Source: Doryteuthis pealeii (taxonomy: Eukaryota > Mollusca > Cephalopoda > Myopsida > Loliginidae). From it: a stretch of DNA of 64,000 nucleotides. The translations under genes and the position numbers were made by a program. The stretch lies in the NCBI GenBank assembly GCA_023376005.1, contig CM042157.1, forward strand, positions 64,226,026-64,290,025, written 5' to 3'. Position 1 is the stretch's first letter. Each line of letters begins with the position of its first letter. Positions 9,701 through 21,623 of the stretch are shown here, in pieces. Below the pieces are notes generated by a model. It saw only the letters and a program-made list of their open reading frames with translations. It was not told the DNA's origin and did no database searches.

Positions 9701-12439
9701 TGTAATCAAAGAGACGAGAGTTCTTTTTATTTTTTTCACATAATCGAACATCTTATATTGTTGTATACCCTTTTCTTTACTTCTTTCTTCTGGTCGTATT
9801 TTCTTCTGGCTGGCTTTGCTATTTCTTCATCTATCTTGGTCTGGTCTCTTCTAAGGTCTGGACTTTCTTGGGGACTTCGGGTCTGGTTTCTGTTAGGGAT
9901 TTCTCCTTATCAGAAGCCCTGTGTCATTGTTAGTTTTTAGGTAATAAACACTTCGATTTACTTTGATGTTACTTTATTTTCAATTCCCAACTCAGACATC
10001 TGCGCAGGTGAGACTTACATCCTACGAGCTCGGCTCCTACCTTCTGACTGAGACTTACTATCTAAACCGGAAGAGAGGGTCCTCTCTACCGGTTCTCACG
10101 GTATCCACCGGAAGGTTAGGACTGAGGTCAAGCCTTGTCACTCATCCTTCAAGGCCGTGGGCTGTAGCTTATAACGGCCATTTTGATTTCTATACTATTG
10201 CCATAAATATTAGGTATCTAATAATTATGTAACAATATATGGAAGTACCATTATGTTATTTAGTGACATAATTCTATCTCGTATATTTTCACATCCGGGT
10301 ATTTCAAAGTAAAAGATAAACATTGAATTCTTTAATTTATCACCGAAACATTTAATAGTGAATTTTAAAAGTATTGCGCCAATTAAAATTTAAAAAAAAA
10401 GTTTAATAAAGATTTATTTTTTATTTTAAGAAAGAAGCAGTATGAATTTTTGAAGTGTTAAGAAAAAAACAAACAAACATGTAAAATCTTTTTTTTCCTT
10501 GTTTATTTATTTACTTTTCTTTTGTTTTTTTTTACCTTAATGGAACCTTTTTAATCATTGATAACTATGAAATTCATTTTGTTGATAATTTTAAGGGAAA
10601 ATGAAAATTTACACACTTGGAATCTCATACCTTTCAGAATCTGTGTTTTACGCCTCAAAGATATGATTCAAAGTTAACAAACCTGAAAAACGGTAAAAGT
10701 TTTTAAATAAAATAACTGGTGCTTTTATTTATTAATATAGCAACACTAAAAATTTCATTAAATTTGGTTAATTCCCTGATTTTTGGTATTTATATGATGG
10801 TGGAATTTCGGTCCGTTAAGTTTGATTTAACCCGAAAACGTTTTAACTTAAAAAAAAAAAAATACAGACTAAATCAAAATTGTAAATTAATATTTATTTA
10901 GTACTTGAAATAAAAATTATGGTTTTAGCACTGGAAAAAAATTCCAGACACTGAACAAGTAGAGAATGAGCAATATTAGAAAACTTTACCAAAGAAAAAG
11001 AAAAAAAAAAAAAAGAAATTATTCGCCATGTAAATTTTAATATAAACTTATTTTAATTAAAAATTTTAATAGTGAATAATTTCATAAACAAAAAAAAATT
11101 ATTTGCCAATAATTCCTGTTTACGTGAATGAAAATTTACATAAGTTGAGAAAAAATATTAAATGAAAATAAAAAAACTGCCAAAGTGAAATTTTATTTCA
11201 CATGTCTAACAAAACTTTAAGTGTTTTTTTTAAATATCATTACAAAAATTATAGTATAAATACTAGTTAGTGTTAGTCTAATCATATATAGAATAAAAAT
11301 ACTCGCGCAAAATATATTTTTATGAACATTCAGTTTTTAGAAGTCTTATTTCATTATTTAATAATTTAAAATGCTTTCTTTTAATTAGGTATTATTTTCA
11401 AATTTACTATTTTTGAAAGGAATATAAAAGAAAATAAATAAAAGAACAACATACCTTTTGAAATGAATTCGAGTAACTTGTGAAATGCGTTGAAATCATT
11501 TACAACTTACAATGTAAAATCCCTTTTCAGAAACGGAGATAACTTGGCCCGTTTTGTCTTTCATACTTAAAATTGACGATAAAAAAAATCTTTAAAATTC
11601 TTGGAAAATATGCCGCACATCATAGCGCATTTTTTTAACTTAGATTTGTTAAAAGATAAAATTTAGGGCTATCTTTAGTTAAATTTTCAAGTTAGTACCG
11701 GATGCTGTAAGACATGTAAAACTGACCTTGAAATTTTTAAGGTAGTAAAAAACTCAGTTTAACTTAGATAAAATAATATTTTTTTGCATCAATTTTTTAA
11801 TACTACGAAAAAACAAAAAACATGCTACATTATTTATTTTTTGAGTTTTGAGAATATAACTTTTGAATTTTAAAATCACTTTTTTTAGGGTATTGAATTC
11901 ATATTTTTTTCTTCTAAGTATTCTTTAGGATATGATCTTTCAAGAAATGTAAAAATTATTTTTCTTCAAATAGTCAAAGTTCCCCCTAATAAAATCAACT
12001 AATAGTTATAAAATTAAGTCGTCGGAATATAATTTGGTGAAAATTTCATTAAAATTGGACAATCAGTTTTAAGAAAATAACTTTTGAATTTTAAAATCAA
12101 TTATTTAGTGTATTGAATTTATATTTTTTTTATTTTTCTATATATTCTTCAGGACATGATCTTTCAAGAAATTCAAAAATTAGGTACCGGGCTTTTTTTT
12201 TCTTCTTCAAATAGTAAAGTTCGCCCCTACCCAAATTCTGAATTGATAAAAAAAATTTTGCTCTCAAGTTTTTTTTAATAAAGTAAACTAATGGTTATAA
12301 AATTAAGTCATCGGAAAATAATTTGGTGAAAATTGCATTAAAATTGGACAATTCCCTGATTTTTGGTAATTGTTTTAAAATTAAGAAATTTAAAAAAAAT
12401 CTCCCTTGGCAATCCTTGAGCATGGCTATTTATATACAT
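9701..12439. other. Long AT-rich non-coding stretch
   Basis: A GC-richer block at about 9985-10180 (CCGGAAGAGAGGGTCCTCTC and nearby) stands alone with no recognisable coding. From 10250 to 12440 the sequence is very AT-rich. It carries a right-end piece of family R at about 10700-10786 (ends CCCTGATTTTTGG then TA) and two related pieces near 12030-12080 and 12290-12370 (GGACAATTCCCTGATTTTTG). Nothing coding is supported. Confidence 0.5.
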
Positions 12440-12441
12440 TA

Positions 12442-14009
12442 GGTACCACCAAACCGTTTAGGCCATCTTGAATAAAACGGAAATTGATATTTCCGAACTT
12501 TGTTTATAAAAAATCTCGTAAAAAAAAGATTGTACAGGGTTGTTACAAAGAAAAATAGTTAATTCAATGATCAAATTATCCGATTGGCAAAAATTACATC
12601 TTTATCTTAAAAAATAAACAAACCTATCCATATTACATGCAAAAGGGTAATTTTCAGACCACAATTTAGACAGAAAGAAATACATATTATTACCCTCTTA
12701 CGGTTATGCATCTAAGTACAGATGGGTGTAATGGACAAACTTTTTTAGCCAAATTTTTTCTATTAAAATGAATAAAATCTTTAAAAACTTTAATATTACA
12801 ATTTACTATGAATAAAAACTTGAAAAAATTTAATCTTAAAATTTCGCAGTGAAATTGACGTTAAAAAATGTCTTCGGTTTTAGTATTAATTCTTAAAATC
12901 GAAAATAAAATGAAAATTTGAATATTTTTTCTAATAGAAAAACTGATAAAACAATCATTCAATATATTATTTTTATTCTAATTGGTCGTAAAAGTTAAAT
13001 AAAATAATTTTTTACGCTCAGAAAAACAAACTTTAGTTACCGAGAAGCGTCTTGTCTCTTTGTATTAAAACAAAACAAATATGTCAGTTTTGCTCTTCCG
13101 TATATTCTAAGAATCACACATTACTATTCAACAATAAAAATTACAAATTCTTTTAAAAATATTAATCGAGCACGGATCGGACCAACTTTTAGTTCACTTG
13201 AATTCTAAAATTCATATTTTTAAATATCCGTGAAAAATTCGATTTTTTTCCGCAGAAAAAAAAAAATTAAATTTATTTCATGCAGAAAATAAAAATATTT
13301 AATCACACAAAAGATTGAAAATCTCGTAAAAATTAATTTCTTAAAAAATTTTTTTTTTTCTTTTGACAATTTAATAGAATATAGTACATACTAATTACAT
13401 AAGCAAAAAAAAGTTTTCAAATATTAATATTATGTCATTTTTTTGCACTTTTTATTTCCGATTTCATTAATTTTTCCTAAAAAACTATAGTTCGGTACAT
13501 TATACAATTTCATTGATATAGTTATTCAGCCTCTTATCTTTATAGAAAAAAAGTACCAAATTTTTTTTCCATGTCATTTTTTTTATCCCATAAAATAAAA
13601 TAGGGGGTGGTGATAGACCTTGTAAAAAAATATTTCCCCTAATATATTTGAGAAAAAAAACTATTTCAGATGTATTTACATCCAATGGTAAACATTTATG
13701 GAAATTTTCGTGAAAATCGGACCATTAATTGATTTTTCATAGAATTTTAAAAAATCCTCTTATCGTAACTTGTTTTTAGCTACGTTAAATTTCAGTTGAT
13801 TTAACAGTGCAAAAATGAAAACATTGTTTTTCAATCATAATTTTAATTATTTTCGTAAGCTGAGAAAAAAATTAAAAAATCATCAGGAGTTTGTTTAATG
13901 TTTTTTCTTTCGAATGTAAAATTTTTTTCAAGAAAATATTAATTTTTCTGCAAGTTTCATTGTGTTAAATGTAGGGGGGTACATTGCACAGGGTCAAATT
14001 GGTGGTACC
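12442..14009 (+). mobile_element. Long M1 element, complete (1568 bp)
   Basis: Starts GGTACCACCAAACCG and ends CAAATTGGTGGTACC, with TA at 12440-12441 and 14010-14011. The interior is AT-rich and lacks any transposase-like frame. A second copy of the same long form, about 1594 bp, lies in opposite orientation at 28247-29840. The shorter M1 copies (770-811 bp) share its two ends, but their left subterminal sequence differs (GTCACGTGATCAGTTTAGG). Confidence 0.85.
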
Positions 14010-14011
14010 TA

Positions 14012-14092
14012 ATATACATGCATGAATTCATAAACAGTAAACATTGTATTTAAATATAAATGTATAAACCCATATAGATACAAGGTACGATA

Positions 14093-14153
<61 letters not shown>

Positions 14154-14700
14154 CGGGGAGGGGGGGGGGGTACGACACTGGTCAGTGGGTGGCAGAATCA
14201 TATTTTCACAAGGTTCAGAATTTCGCTTAACACCGGCAACAAAATTGCCTACTGTTTTAATGTTTGACGTAAAAGTAACGTAGCAAATTGATCCACCCAT
14301 AAAAATTACACAGACTACTTTCCACAATAAAATATCTACATAAAAAGATGAATTGTTTTTTTAATAAATCTAATACATAAATAAAATTTGCAGAAAAATT
14401 AAAACAAAAAAATTGATGGCGGTAGCAATCGGTAAACTTCAATCCTTAAGTAAAAGTTAAATAAACTTTTTAAGAAAAAATACGTCATTTTCACATGCAA
14501 AGAAATAAATTAAGAAAAAATTATACTTACTTTTTTTATACCATTGAGCAATGAGATATTTAGAGAAAAGTAAGAAACTATAATATTTTAAATAAACTAA
14601 TATTTTCTGTTTGAATTAAATTTAAAAAACAGCAGCCATTTGCAAACGATGCTAAATGCTCAATAGATAAAGTCAAGGGAGATAATTCGAATTTGAGAAT
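14012..14700 (-). repeat. Dispersed repeat F with embedded GA microsatellite
   Basis: Repeat F is recognised by GGTGGCAGAATCATATTTTC, then ATTACACAGACTACTTTCCA, then AGCAGCCATTTGCAAACGAT and a terminal AAGTCAAGGGAGATAATTCG. Copies or parts occur at 26690-27362, 30844-31110, 36541-37177 and 37973-38350. The (AG)n tract at 14097-14149 sits at the same internal place as those at 27075-27110 and 36595-36671. The strand shown is arbitrary. There is no coding function; apparent minus-strand Ser/Leu runs are the microsatellite. Confidence 0.65.
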
Positions 14701-14814
14701 TGAGATTAGTAACACCGTTGATTAGTAGTAGTACATTAATGTAGGGACTGGCAAACTGAGCCTAAAATGCGTTTTTGACAAAATGACTTTAGCCCCCCTA
14801 CAGAAAATAATTTA

Positions 14815-15505
14815 CCAAAAATCAGGGAATAATCGGATTTTAATGAAATTTTCAGTGTTTATTTATCAATGAATGATCTTTATAATGCATTATTTATTTT
14901 ATTTCAAAACTTTCACATTTTTTTTCAGGTCGCTTAATGTTGGGGGCGTAAAATGTTTTTCAAGTTGGTCATATATTGTACTAATTACAGTATAAATAAT
15001 GAGATAAAAGACCGAACTTATGAATGGAAACAAAAAAAAAATCTTTTTTGCGGTTGCGCTTCTATGAGAAAATAAGTACCAAAAATCGAAAAATAAAATG
15101 TAAAAAAATAAATAATTTATTTTTTGGAGATTTCTTTTTTACTCATTTCGAAAATTATTCAATTGGCTATTATTTTATATAAGAAAAAATTATACATCGA
15201 TGTTTTTTCTGCTTAAAAAGGGGAGGGAGTACATTTTCAATCGAGTTTTTCTTCAAAACGTATACTTTTTTCGAAAAAATAAGGTTTGCATTAAGTAGAT
15301 ATTAATTTTTATTATCTAAAAATATAACATTTTAAACTTAACATCAGCATTTTAATATTTTAAATGAATTTTATATATTAATTTTTCATAGCAAAAATAT
15401 TAAATTAAAGTTTTGAAATAAAATAACTGATGCATTATAAAATTCATTAATTGTTAAATCAATACTGAAAATTTCATTAAAATCGGATAATTACCTGATT
15501 TTTGG
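14815..15505. mobile_element. Family R element with ~97-bp terminal inverted repeats
   Basis: Left end CCAAAAATCAGGGAATAATC (14815 to about 14911) and the reverse complement of the right end (about 15410-15505, CCAAAAATCAGGTAATTATC) agree over about 97 bases. Agreement includes GATTTTAATGAAATTTTCAG and TTATTTTATTTCAAAACT. TA flanks both ends (14813-14814, 15506-15507). The interior has no transposase. It is a non-autonomous inverted-repeat element. Related copies are at 39275-40045, with partial ends at 10700-10786, 51318-51400 and 56265-56716. Confidence 0.85.
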
Positions 15506-15783
15506 TAAATTTTTTTGCAAACGCGAATGGTACAGTAAAATTGTAAACAAGCACTTAAAAACATCGAAAACGCGGTTGACTGGCTGATATCGTCGAAATT
15601 GACCAAAACAAATACTTTTAAATCTATTAAAAATAAACTGCATATGTAATGATATTTTTCTTTTTTTTTAATGATGGTTATTACTTATCGACAAAGTTTG
15701 ACCTTAAATAATAGACTTAATTATTTCTAATTCGCTTTTAAAATTCCTAGCAGATGACAAATTTGCCTATAGCTAGAACAATA

Positions 15784-16694
15784 GGTATAACCATTTTCGG
15801 GTCACATGATCAGTTTAAGCTATTTTGAATAAAGGAAAGTAAATATTTTTGAACTTTGTTTTTTAAAAATCTCGCAAAAAGAAAATAATGATCATACAGA
15901 GTTGTTTTAAAGTAAAACAGTTAATTCCAAGATCAAATTATCTGATTGGGAAAAATGACACCATTATATTAAAAAATAAATAAAATAATTCGCCTCACTA
16001 GTAAAACTAGTGTTGAAACTAGGACTGTAAATTTACATCTTTGACATTTATAGATTTAAATGTATGGGTGGCTGTATTCGACATAATTGTTTTCTTGTGC
16101 ATATTCAATAACCAATTATTGGTTTTCAACGATTTTTCGAAAGATTTTTTTTTGTGGTAGTTTCAGAATAACATTGGAATTTTTTTTTTGTTGAACTTAT
16201 AGGGTAACTGAAGCAAAGAAAAGATAATAAGTATTCCAAATGTTGTCAGTTTTGCTCTTCCGTATATTATAAGAATCAATCATTACTATTCAACATTTAA
16301 AAAATTGTACACGCAAAAAAAGATTTTTAAACATTAAAACAAAAAAAAAAAAACAACAAATTATTTAAGCACATAAAAGATTTTGAATCTCTTAAAAATT
16401 AATTTAAAAAAATCATTTTTCTTGAAAATTTAATAGAATGTAGTACATATCAATTAAAAAAGCAAAAAAAAAAGTTTTCAAATAATGATATTATGACATT
16501 TTTTGCACTTTTTATTTCAGAATTCATGAATTTTTCCAACAAAAACTACTGCGTTGAATATTATACAAATTTTTTGATATGGTTATTCAGACTCTTATCT
16601 TTATAGAAAAAAAGTAAAAACGTTTTTTGACAGTTCATTTTTTTTATATCTCATAAATATATAATAGGGAGGCGGGTAGACCTTGTAAAAAACA
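15784..16694 (+). mobile_element. M1-related element, right end missing
   Basis: Begins after TA (15782-15783) with GGTATAACCATTTTCGGGTC, the diverged left end also seen inverted at 30820-30841. It follows the M1 consensus (CTCTTCCGTATATT, then GGTAGACCTTGTAAAAAA) until about 16694, where it stops abruptly before the usual TTGGTGGTACC end. Confidence 0.65.
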
Positions 16695-16854
16695 ATATTG
16701 GTTGTTTTTTTTGTTTTGTTTTTTAAGTGACACCGCTTTGGCTATGGACTTCAATCGTAGGGGGGGGGGGTTTCAGCAGCCACCAGCTAGCAGTTTTAGA
16801 GGCAAGAGGCTGGGACGGAACTCTGTGAATATACCCTTCGATTCTAATGATATT

Positions 16855-17420
16855 ATTTTTTGCATACTATTCTGTCTTTGTACCATTATTTCAAATTATG
16901 ATGATTATGATGCTGCTGCTGCTGGTGATGTTAATAAAATAAAGGAGAGAATAATATTATTATTGAATCCTTTCCGTCCACTAAGGACGATGGTGTAGTG
17001 TAAAAAAAAAAAATCATGTGACTCTTCGGCCAATTCTTGAGTTACACTTTAGTGCACTGAATGCACACAAACTGTGATGCTTACTGGGGCTGCTGGCTTT
17101 TCTCTCTCTTTCTGGCTCTTTTTGCTGTCGAGGCTACTCTCCTCGCTGCCTCACCCCTCCACATGCCTTGCTTAATGTTGAGGTGCCAGGCCGCTCTATT
17201 TTTTGCATCTACCTCCCATGTGTTTATGTCAATATGGCATATCCTCATAACTCTCCTGCAGACATCTTTAAATCATAGGCGTGGTCTACCAACCGATCAG
17301 TAGCCTTTTACTAATTCATCATACAAAAGATCTTTTGGGATGCATCCATTTTCCATTCTCCTAACATGTCCAAGTCAGCAAAGGCGCCTCTCACAGAGAA
17401 TGGAGAACATGCTGTTCATG
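16855..17420 (-). mobile_element. Second copy of the LINE C-terminal fragment
   Basis: Minus strand. It has the same C-terminal LINE sequence as 1600-2175, with the 3' UTR words CCTTTCCGTCCACTAAGGAC and GCTGCTGCTGGTGATGTTAA, and the same stretch coding for the WLGH...RIPK-type motif. It is interrupted by stops. It and its flank to about 17600 belong to the segmental duplication. Confidence 0.75.
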
Positions 17421-17600
17421 TTGGCGTATGAGAATAATAAAGTAAGGAATTAAAAGGAATAAAAATAAACTTTTTAACAAGATAAAAAGAACGTGGAAAA
17501 AAAAGTATTAACATTGTTGTAGAGTTTGTTTAGTTTAGGTCAGAATAGGCTACAGGTAAATTGGTAATTTAGTTAAGTCAGGGTTTGTTACATAGTACCA

Positions 17601-18745
17601 GTAGAAAACAGGATAGAAACGCACAACTCAGAGTTTCACATTTTCAATCCTCAGGTGAACAAGTATTCAAAATGTCTGACTTTTTCAATTGAACAAATAT
17701 TGTTTTATATACGTTTTATATTTCTAATACTTTTTAGTGTATTCACTATAACATTTCTACAGTATTTATTCTACTTGAAATTTATTTACAATTTCCCCAA
17801 ATTTATTTTTGGATAATTTGAAGAAATTAAGTGGAAAGATCTGTAGTAGTAGTAGTAGTAGTAATAGTAGTAATACAATTTATTTTTAGATTATTTAATG
17901 ACATATCAGTGACGCATAAGTTATTTAATGCCGAAAGTTGATTCATATATAAATATAATGTAGGGATAGGCAAAAAGTGAGAAAACTTAATGTTTTTATA
18001 ACGTTGAGTTATCCCCCCTTTTTTTTAAATCAGCAAATGAAAATGGGTCAGTTGGAGATTGTCTAAAGTAGAAATAGGAAACTTAGTTTTCAACTGAGAT
18101 TTTTAGACAAGTTACAGATATTTCTTTTTCTTTTCTTTTTTATATATTATTTTCTACTTGAAATTTATTAATAATTTACCCAACATTTTCTTGGTAAGGA
18201 AAATGAGAGATATAACTGCTGCTGGTCTTAGTGGAAAGAAAATGCTCAACACTTCATACTGATATGATAAGTTTATTTAATAAACACCATAAAAACTGTA
18301 CAAAGGAAGAAATAGATAACATTCAATAAAAGATGACAATAAATACATTTCAATAGAAATGGAAACACAATAAAGAAATGGATACACAGTGTCTTATACA
18401 TATTCTAACATATGCTAACAGGTAAATTTAGTGACTGATACAAGATACAGAACAGTGAAAGACATAACCCAAAACAGCTGATACAACCCAATGAAGGAGG
18501 CATATTTAGTGACCAACAGCTTTAAAAATTTATTTTAGGAACTTTTAGGATACTCTACAAATAACTTTTAATAACGGCCAGATTCTTACTCCTTAGAATC
18601 AGGACCTTCTAATCTTTTATTTGTTTATGTTTCTAATACTTTTTAGTGTATTCACTATAACATTTCTACAGTATTTATTCTACTTATGTCTTAGGGCAAC
18701 TCCATATCAAATCATCCAGAAAAAAGTAAAACTGTCACCCACCTG
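17601..18745. repeat. Duplicated non-coding block upstream of zinc-finger copies B and C
   Basis: A TAG-rich microsatellite lies at 17845-17872, followed by a LINE 3'-tail scrap (TTATTTAATGCCGAAAGTTG). From about 17930 to 18560 (for example GGCAAAAAGTGAGAAAACTT, TACTGATATGATAAGTTTAT) the sequence is nearly the same as 32990-33850, except that the latter has an extra 198-bp LTR. No coding sequence is seen. Confidence 0.7.
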
Positions 18746-18749
18746 CTTC

Positions 18750-19345
18750 AATTTTTATTTTTATTTTTTTATTTTATTTTTTTATTATTTTTATTTTATT
18801 TTATTTTATTATTTTTATTTTAAAATTATTATTATTATTTATTTTATTATTTTTATTTTTATTTTAAAATCATTATTATTTATTTTTATTATTTTTATTT
18901 TATTTTTATTTTTATTTTAAAATCATTATTATTATTTTTATTATTTTTATTTTTATTTTATTTTTATTTTAAAATCATTATTATTTATTTTTATTATTTT
19001 TATTTTATTTTTTTTATTTTTAATTTTAATATATAATATATAATTTTTATATATATTTTAATATATATTTTATATATATATATATATATTATATATAGTA
19101 TATATATATAATATATAGTATAATTATATATAGTATAAGTATATAATATATAGTATAATTATATAGTATAAGTTTATTTTTATATATATTTTTATATATA
19201 TTTTAATATATATATTATATATTTTATATATATTATATATTTTATATAATATATATATTCTAATATATAATATATAATTTTTATATAATTTAATATGTAA
19301 TTTTTATTTTTAAATTTTATTTTTATTTTTATTTTTATTTTTCCA
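18750..19345. repeat. Low-complexity TTTTA/TATA tract
   Basis: Almost pure A/T. About 270 bases of TTTTATTT-type units with TTTTAAAATCATTATTATT recur as a higher-order unit of about 70-75 bases, then about 240 bases of TATA-rich sequence, then TTTTTATTTTTA again. Unequal slippage is likely. An open frame in the first part codes only for Phe/Ile/Tyr runs and is not a gene. Confidence 0.85.
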
Positions 19346-20412
19346 TAATTTTGTAGTGGGGGACTGTGTTAAAGTTGGACAATCCTCAAAATTTGAGCTT
19401 CTAATTCCAAAATTTGGTGGAGTTAAAAATCGACAATTTTTAGCTCTCCAAATTTGGTGGGTTTCATGAAAATTTAACAATTACATTTTAATAGAAATGG
19501 AAACATAATAAAGAAATGGATATGTAGTGTCTTATACATATTCTTATTGAATTACCCCTTTTACTTGCAGTAGTAAACTAAATAGGGTTTGTATATGGGC
19601 TTTGCTTCCGTTACCCATTTCCACTTTGAGTCCTATATTTGTAAGTGAATTGAAGGGATCAGCAGCAACTAATAAAATTGTATTCATAAAAATCAACTAA
19701 ATTATTCTAACACTAGATATTGTGGTGGTAGTTTAATTGGCAAAAAAAAATACTTATATAAAAATAAGGTATAGCTAACATGTTTATTTAGAGACTGTTA
19801 CAAGAGAAAGAACAGTGAAACAGCTGATACAACCCAATGAAGGAGGCATATTTAGTGACCAACAGCTTTAAAAATTTATTTTAGGAACTTTTAGGATATT
19901 CTACAAATAACTTTTAATAACAGTCAGATTCTTACACCTTAGAATCAGAACCTTCTAATCTTTCATTTGTTTATATTCCTAATACTTTTTAGTGTATTGT
20001 TTCATTATACTTGTGTCTTAACCAGGTAATATTTCTCCATTTTCCTTAAGCCATTCTAAATAATTAAGGGTATTCAAAACTATAGTTTGGCAACACTGCA
20101 CGGGGAGTAACCAGTTCACTGGTAATGGAAGAGAGGGGGTGGGGTTAGAAAAACTGAACATGCTGATATTTTAGTTGGTTTCTATTGACAGCCACACCTG
20201 GATAAGACAAGTTGTGTTGTAGGTATATAATTACAAATGAGTGAATTTAGAAGAGTGTAATAAAAAGAGAAAGAAGACAGGACTTTGCTTGAGAGATTTA
20301 GACACTGAGGATCGAAATTCATATTAAAAAAACACAGGTGAGATAAAATGTCTATATCCCTTTAGATTAGCTTTACTTAAGTTCTTAAGTGTAATGGTTA
20401 ATGAGCTAGTCA
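19346..20412. other. Non-coding duplicated flank
   Basis: 19350-19470 (AAATTTGGTGGAGTTAAAAA) is related, partly inverted, to 34075-34220. 19780-19995 repeats the 18440-18660 sequence (AACAGCTGATACAACCCAAT). 20020-20240 matches 5160-5880 and 34250-34470. These blocks are shared with the other zinc-finger units. No gene is seen. Confidence 0.55.
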
Positions 20413-20730
20413 AGAGATAGAGATAGATAGATAGATAGAGAGATAGAGACAGAGGCAGACAGACAGACAGACAGACAGAGATAGACATAAACATAGACAT
20501 AGGTAGATCTGACGATACTGAGATATATATATATATATAGAGAGAGAGACAGACAGACAGAGACAGAGATAGACATAGGCAGATTTGTAGAAATTGAAAT
20601 AGACAGACAGACAGACAGACAGAGAGGCAGAGAGACAGATTTGAAGAAACTGAGATAGATAGAGCGATAGAGATAGATAGATAGATAGATAGAGCGATAG
20701 AGAGAGAGAGAGACAGACAGACAGACATCT
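20413..20730. repeat. Complex GATA/CAGA microsatellite
   Basis: Runs of GATA, CAGA, GACA and GA alternate over about 300 bases. The minus strand is open as a Ser/Leu/Cys-rich frame (20324-20749), which is a by-product of the repeat. Confidence 0.9.
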
Positions 20731-21324
20731 TATTATAATTGAAATCCAAAAGAGATGGGGAAATTCAATCTGGATTAGAATAGTTACTTGTTGAAAAATT
20801 TACATGATGATGGTGTTTGTTTATATTTATAGAATAATGTATTATTATAAGTGTTAATAGTGTTTTTGTTATTTTGATTGGTATATTAGTAAAAATTTAT
20901 TCTATGAACCTAGTTAATCATCACTATACAAGATTTACAGTAATAGTAATATGACACCTAAAATGTAGCAAAACCACTAAAAATAATATTCACTAAAGAA
21001 ATTACTAATAGATATTTCTTTAATTTTATGACTAAACAAATTGATAAAGTGCATGTTTATAAAAATGATAGTGAGTTTGATACTCATTTTTTAGGGTTTT
21101 TTTGTAACAAAGGGACCCCTTCCTGGGGGTAAGACTTTATTTATTTAAATATTGTACTTACATCCTAGGGGTATTTTTAGGATGGAGGATATTCCTTTGA
21201 TAGCTGCTATTTATACTTTGCAGCAGCTTGGTTTACCAGGTATTGTGTCAAGGTATTTTTTTTGCATATGGTATTTTTAAAAGTTTTGCTTGACCAACAC
21301 ATTTGCCCCTACCACAACTGATAC
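20731..21324. other. Non-coding, includes a 3'-flank unit shared with copy C
   Basis: 21085-21320 (GGATGGAGGATATTCCTTTG, TACTTTGCAGCAGCTTGGTT) matches 34740-34920 beside array C. A diverged second copy of the same segment is at 21430-21640, so the 3' flank is doubled in unit B. Confidence 0.6.
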
Positions 21325-21402
21325 ATTTTTTCATGTGTCTTTTTAAATGAGAAATCTGTAAAAATGTTGATTCACAAATTTCACAAGAATATGGTTTCTC
21401 AC
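21290..21402 (-). pseudogene. Isolated C-terminal zinc finger detached from array B
   Basis: Minus strand reads [19 protein letters not shown] then KRHMKKCISCGRGKC. The finger has C-x2-C and the first His, but a Cys stands where the last His should be. The tail [13 protein letters not shown] is the same as the end of array C. About 220 bases separate it from the stop region of array B. It appears to be a leftover last finger from an unequal exchange. Confidence 0.65.
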
Positions 21403-21623
21403 TTTTAAAAAATGTTCTTTTAACAATTTTTTAGCAACCAAGGGGCCTCTGTCTGGGGCTAACACTTGATTCCTTTATGAATAGTATTTGCATCCTCAGG
21501 ATAGTTTCAAGATAGACCATGTTCCTTTGATAGCTGCTATTTGTACTTCAGAACAGAATTTTTTTAATGTTTGCTTGATAAACTCAGTTGCCCCTATCAT
21601 AACTGGTAAGATATTGATTTGTT

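Noticed and set aside
9985..10180. LTR or exon in the GC-richer patch
   Set aside because: No TG...CA boundaries with duplications, no second copy in the window, and no codon-like pattern with a recognisable product.
14028..14327. Minus-strand frame with a long Ser/Leu run
   Set aside because: It is the GA microsatellite translated. The same applies to 52256-52566, 55588-55857, 57559-57861 and 60036-60248.
17061..17303. Plus-strand 80-residue frame (and its partner at 1810-1998)
   Set aside because: Antisense of the LINE C-terminal coding region; the minus strand carries the recognisable motif.
18621..18920. Phe/Ile/Tyr-rich frame that looks like a membrane protein
   Set aside because: The second half is the TTTTATTT low-complexity tract. 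Apparent membrane helices are a composition effect.
20324..20749. 141-residue Ser/Leu/Cys-rich frame
   Set aside because: Translation of a GATA/CAGA microsatellite; no signal of selection or domain.
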